From NCBI GenBank assembly GCA_002401155.1, contig NVSG01000001.1:1030961-1067068 (forward strand): a stretch of 36,108 nt of DNA, in the 5' to 3' direction. The notes beneath the pieces were generated by a model, which worked only from the letters and a program-made list of their open reading frames with translations, was not told the DNA's origin and did not search any database. Positions 33,701 to 36,108 of this stretch are shown one piece after another. How positions within the stretch are numbered: position 1 is the first letter of the stretch; each line of letters begins with the position of its first letter. Origin of the DNA: Hyphomicrobiales bacterium (GTDB lineage: Bacteria; Pseudomonadota; Alphaproteobacteria; Rhizobiales; Rhizobiaceae). The translations under genes were made by a program, and so were the position numbers.

Positions 33701-34332
33701 TATGCATTCTCCTCCATAAGAGCTCCCAAAAGAGCTGTCGGTTCAAAAACCCCAACGCTCTGCATCACCATTTTTACGTAAATCTCTTCAATCTGAGAAA
33801 CCGACAGCCGCCCGCCATAGCGAAACCAGGTATTGACCCCGGTCAGCATAGCAATGATCGCCATACCAGCAACCGGCGCATCGGAAATCTCGAACGCCCC
33901 GGCCTTCGCACCATCGCGCAAAATATCGCGCAACACACGTTCATAGCGTTGGCGCAAAACCTGAACCTCGCGAAAATTCTCCGGCTCCAGATTGCGCAAC
34001 TCCATATAGGCGATGAAAACCTCATCAGCCCTATCGATATGATAGCGGATATGAAAGCGAACGAACTGCTCCAATGCGTTGAGCGGCAATTTGCTGGTTG
34101 GCCGCGCCTCGCAGGCCTCGATCAGCTCCCGCATATGCTGGGTCAGCAAATCACTCAGCAATGCCTGTTTGTTGGGAAAATGATTGTAAATCGCCCCGGC
34201 CTGAACCCCCACCCGGGCAGCAATCTGGCGCATGGAAACAGACGCATAGCCATGACGGGCAAACAAATACAAAGCCGCCTTGCGAACCTCGTCAAAGGTC
34301 TTCGTTCCAACGGATCCTACCGTACGAGCCAT
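33700..34332 (-). CDS. TetR family transcriptional regulator of the liu operon
   Basis: A one-component repressor of 210 residues. The N-terminal DNA-binding domain has the TetR pattern: [20 protein letters not shown], then [21 protein letters not shown]. The C-terminal helical domain is a typical variable ligand-binding region; by context the ligand is probably an acyl-CoA of the leucine pathway. The gene is first in the operon it is likely to control. Its upstream region holds a 36-base palindrome covering the -10 promoter element. I chose ATG 34332 over a GTG at 34341, which lies inside the palindrome. It shares one base with liuA. Non-MerR control of liu genes by TetR proteins is known in some proteobacteria. 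Confidence 0.92.
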   Translation of the reverse strand: MARTVGSVGTKTFDEVRKAALYLFARHGYASVSMRQIAARVGVQAGAIYNHFPNKQALLSDLLTQHMRELIEACEARPTSKLPLNALEQFVRFHIRYHIDRADEVFIAYMELRNLEPENFREVQVLRQRYERVLRDILRDGAKAGAFEISDAPVAGMAIIAMLTGVNTWFRYGGRLSVSQIEEIYVKMVMQSVGVFEPTALLGALMEENA

Positions 34333-34337
34333 GATCA

Positions 34338-34373
34338 CCACATAATTAAATGAACGTTCGTTTAATTATGTGG
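34338..34373 (-). promoter_or_regulatory. 36-base operator-like palindrome upstream of tetR-liu
   Basis: Arms CCACATAATTAAA (34338-34350) and TTTAATTATGTGG (34361-34373) are perfect complements. The centre TGAACGTTCG contains the palindrome GAACGTTC with one mismatched pair flanking it. It lies five bases upstream of the tetR start codon, covers the expected -10 element and transcription start, and is the natural binding site for the adjacent TetR protein (autoregulation inferred). Confidence 0.85.
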
Positions 34374-34393
34374 AAAACCTATACAAGAGTCAA
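34365..34393 (-). promoter_or_regulatory. Sigma-70-type promoter of the tetR-liu operon
   Basis: On the minus strand TTGACT (34388-34393) and CATAAT (34365-34370) are separated by 17 bases; each differs from consensus at one position. The -10 element lies within the 36-base palindrome, so a bound repressor would block polymerase. Confidence 0.75.
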
Positions 34394-34698
34394 GAAAGCT
34401 TCCAGCAACACAAACATCAACATCGACCACACCGACTGCTCCAAGCCACCGCAACTCTGATAAAATCCGAACCAGCATCCCTCAACTTACCTAACTTATA
34501 ATTACAGAAATAATGATGCATCCAATTGAAATCATAACATTTATTCAACCAAAGAACTTAACAAATTAACCTAATAGAAACCAAACCTCTATAGTGAATT
34601 GCCTCAGTGGCTCGGGTCGATATGACCCGACGGCATGACGCCTTAAAACCAAGTCGAAATGAATCCGGCATCTTTCAAAATAGTGTGTGGAATTATTT
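34374..34698. other. Intergenic region between the tetR-liu operator and the chemoreceptor gene
   Basis: These 325 bases contain no convincing gene; the longest in-frame plus-strand start I noticed runs only 18 codons. The part next to the operator carries the liu promoter -35. Closer to the chemoreceptor there is a seven-pair hairpin, TCGGGTC-GATAT-GACCCGA (34612-34630), about 70 bases upstream of its start codon, possibly in the leader RNA. Otherwise the stretch is AT-rich. I do not recognise a riboswitch. Confidence 0.5.
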
Positions 34699-36108
34699 AT
34701 GACCTGGCTAATAAATATCAAAATTAAAATGCAACTTTTTCTGATTTGCATTATTGCCATCACAGGTCTGGTTGCCGTTGGTGTCCTCTCTTTTACCAGC
34801 GTTTCGAAACAGACCACTATTCAAGACATTCAAATCAGTGAGGCCAACAGCCTTTCCTATATCAATGAGATCAAAAATGGTTTCCTTCTGGAGCGCCGCA
34901 ATGAAAAAGATTTCTTGCTGCGTCGCGACGAGAAATACGTTAAGCGCCATGCTGATACCGCAAACAATATCTTGCCTTTATTTGGCAAATTGGAAGCCAG
35001 CCAACAAGACACATCAAACTCAAAGCTGATTGGCGAGATAGAAGCCGGGTTTGTTTCATATGTAGCCCAGTTTGGAAAACTGGTGCAGATATGGGACACC
35101 ATTGGCCTGACACCTAAAGAAGGATTGCGCGGAAAGCTGCGCGGGGCCGTCCATAAGGTTGAAGAAGAACTCAAAACCTTCGACCAACCAAGCCTCACGG
35201 TTATCATGCTGATGATGCGTCACCACGAGAAAGATTTCTTTCTTCGTCTCGATCCAGAATACATCAAAAGAATGGACAAACGTCAGGGTGAGTTTGATAA
35301 TTTATTGGCCATAACTCTTATTCCATCAAGCGTCAAAACCCAGATCAGCGCCGATCTGGACATCTATATCAAAGGCTTCAAAGAAGTATCAGCAGCCCTT
35401 CTTGAGCAGGTCGATGCCAAATCGAAACTGAGTAAAATTTATGCCGGGGTTTCCCCAAAACTCGACCAGATGAGCCAAAGCACCGTCGCTGCGGCCCAAG
35501 CCGCCACGACCCATATGCAGACAAGCTCATCAGACACATTTAAACTGATGACAGTCTCGCTTGCCATTATCATATTCGCGGTTTTGGCGATGACCTTGCT
35601 AATTGGCCACGCCATCGCCTCCCCCATCATCTCCATAACAAAAGCCATGAAACAGCTTGCAGGTGGCGACATGGAAGCTGATGTTCCAGCGTCTGGCCGG
35701 AAAAATGAGATTGGCAAAATGATTGAGGCCGTTCATATCTTCAAGGAAAATGGCCTGAAAGTTCAATCAATGGACAAAGACAAACAACACAGCGATGAAG
35801 CAAGCGCCAAGATGATGGAAGATCTTGGAGTAAGCTTTGGTCAGGTGGTCAACGCAGCAATTGCCGGTGATTTCAGCGGACGCGTTGCTACAGATTTTGC
35901 AGATCAGGAACTCAACGAATTAGCTTCTTCGGTCAACGACCTTGTTGCAACCGTCGACAATGGCCTCAGCCAGACCAGCAAAGTGCTTTCAGCCCTTGCT
36001 CAGTCTGATTTGACCCAACGTGTAAATGGTGACTTCAAAGGAGCGTTCGCCAAACTGAAAGATGATACCAACAAGGTGGCGGATAATTTCTCAAACATTA
36101 TCAGCAAT
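34699..36108 (+). CDS. Methyl-accepting chemotaxis protein, N-terminal part (3' end outside window)
   Basis: A membrane chemoreceptor; the 470 codons present cover the sensor and linker but not the cytoplasmic signalling tip. Transmembrane segment 1 spans about residues 12-32 (LFLICIIAITGLVAVGVL). The periplasmic domain (about 35-285) carries two copies of an EKDFxLR motif, RRNEKDFLLRRDEKYVKRH and HHEKDFFLRLDPEYIKR, matching helical bimodular (HBM) sensor domains. Transmembrane segment 2 is near residues 283-305. A HAMP domain follows (PIISITKAMKQLAGGDM), then a second HAMP-like unit near residues 380-460. The start has GTGG about eight bases upstream. HBM receptors often sense organic acids; the ligand here is unknown. 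Confidence 0.9.
   Translation, partial: MTWLINIKIKMQLFLICIIAITGLVAVGVLSFTSVSKQTTIQDIQISEANSLSYINEIKNGFLLERRNEKDFLLRRDEKYVKRHADTANNILPLFGKLEASQQDTSNSKLIGEIEAGFVSYVAQFGKLVQIWDTIGLTPKEGLRGKLRGAVHKVEEELKTFDQPSLTVIMLMMRHHEKDFFLRLDPEYIKRMDKRQGEFDNLLAITLIPSSVKTQISADLDIYIKGFKEVSAALLEQVDAKSKLSKIYAGVSPKLDQMSQSTVAAAQAATTHMQTSSSDTFKLMTVSLAIIIFAVLAMTLLIGHAIASPIISITKAMKQLAGGDMEADVPASGRKNEIGKMIEAVHIFKENGLKVQSMDKDKQHSDEASAKMMEDLGVSFGQVVNAAIAGDFSGRVATDFADQELNELASSVNDLVATVDNGLSQTSKVLSALAQSDLTQRVNGDFKGAFAKLKDDTNKVADNFSNIISN

Noticed and set aside
33412..34353. 313-residue plus-strand frame opposite liuA and tetR
   Set aside because: Antisense shadow of two secure genes; composition rich in His, Pro and Gln, with no recognisable domain.
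34374..34698. Possible riboswitch or tRNA in the gap before the chemoreceptor
   Set aside because: Only one short hairpin is visible; no cloverleaf, CCA end or known riboswitch core was recognised.
1..36108. CRISPR array, prophage, integrase or insertion sequence
   Set aside because: No regularly spaced direct repeats, transposase or integrase frames were seen on either strand.

Overview
The window comes from an alphaproteobacterium, most likely a member of the Hyphomicrobiales (Rhizobiales) with a GC content near 50 percent. The evidence is a complete GcrA cell-cycle regulator gene with a cluster of GANTC (CcrM-type) sites upstream, an argD-argF-hslO gene run, and one copy of the two-tier palindrome (core GTGGGAACCGG) typical of rhizobial intergenic repeats. 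Genus cannot be assigned from this sequence alone. The region is gene-dense, with many 1-8 bp overlaps. I see no rRNA or tRNA gene, CRISPR array, integrase or insertion sequence.

Layout. 1-3207: the end of metZ (methionine biosynthesis), a CDP-alcohol phosphatidyltransferase, apaG and a TrkH-type potassium transporter. 3220-9240: an SDR-family oxidoreductase behind a SoxR-like promoter, then an RND efflux permease with its membrane-fusion partner. 9241-12399: hslO, argF and argD on the minus strand. 12400-14393: a 494-bp regulatory region, gcrA and a PPK2 polyphosphate kinase. 14397-18805: an unknown membrane-anchored protein, a nitronate monooxygenase-like enzyme plus a BaiN/HI0933-like flavoprotein behind a clear promoter and operator, and a YdcF-type protein. 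18796-20072: a PhzF-family enzyme and a small ParB-like conserved hypothetical.

20069-25502 is a seven-gene minus-strand run: PaaI thioesterase, ureidoglycolate lyase-like AllA, two adjacent acyl-CoA dehydrogenases, RidA, a threonine synthase-like PLP enzyme and a frameshifted VOC protein. It matches no pathway I know and is the best candidate here for an undescribed catabolic system. A divergent DUF938 methyltransferase follows.

26337-34332 is a complete leucine/isovalerate degradation (liu) operon in the order tetR, liuA, liuB, nitronate monooxygenase, liuD, liuE, liuC. It has a strong promoter whose -10 element lies inside a 36-bp operator-like palindrome, and a terminator whose hairpin overlaps the last stop codon. 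Together the enzymes take isovaleryl-CoA to acetoacetate plus acetyl-CoA. The window ends inside a chemoreceptor gene.
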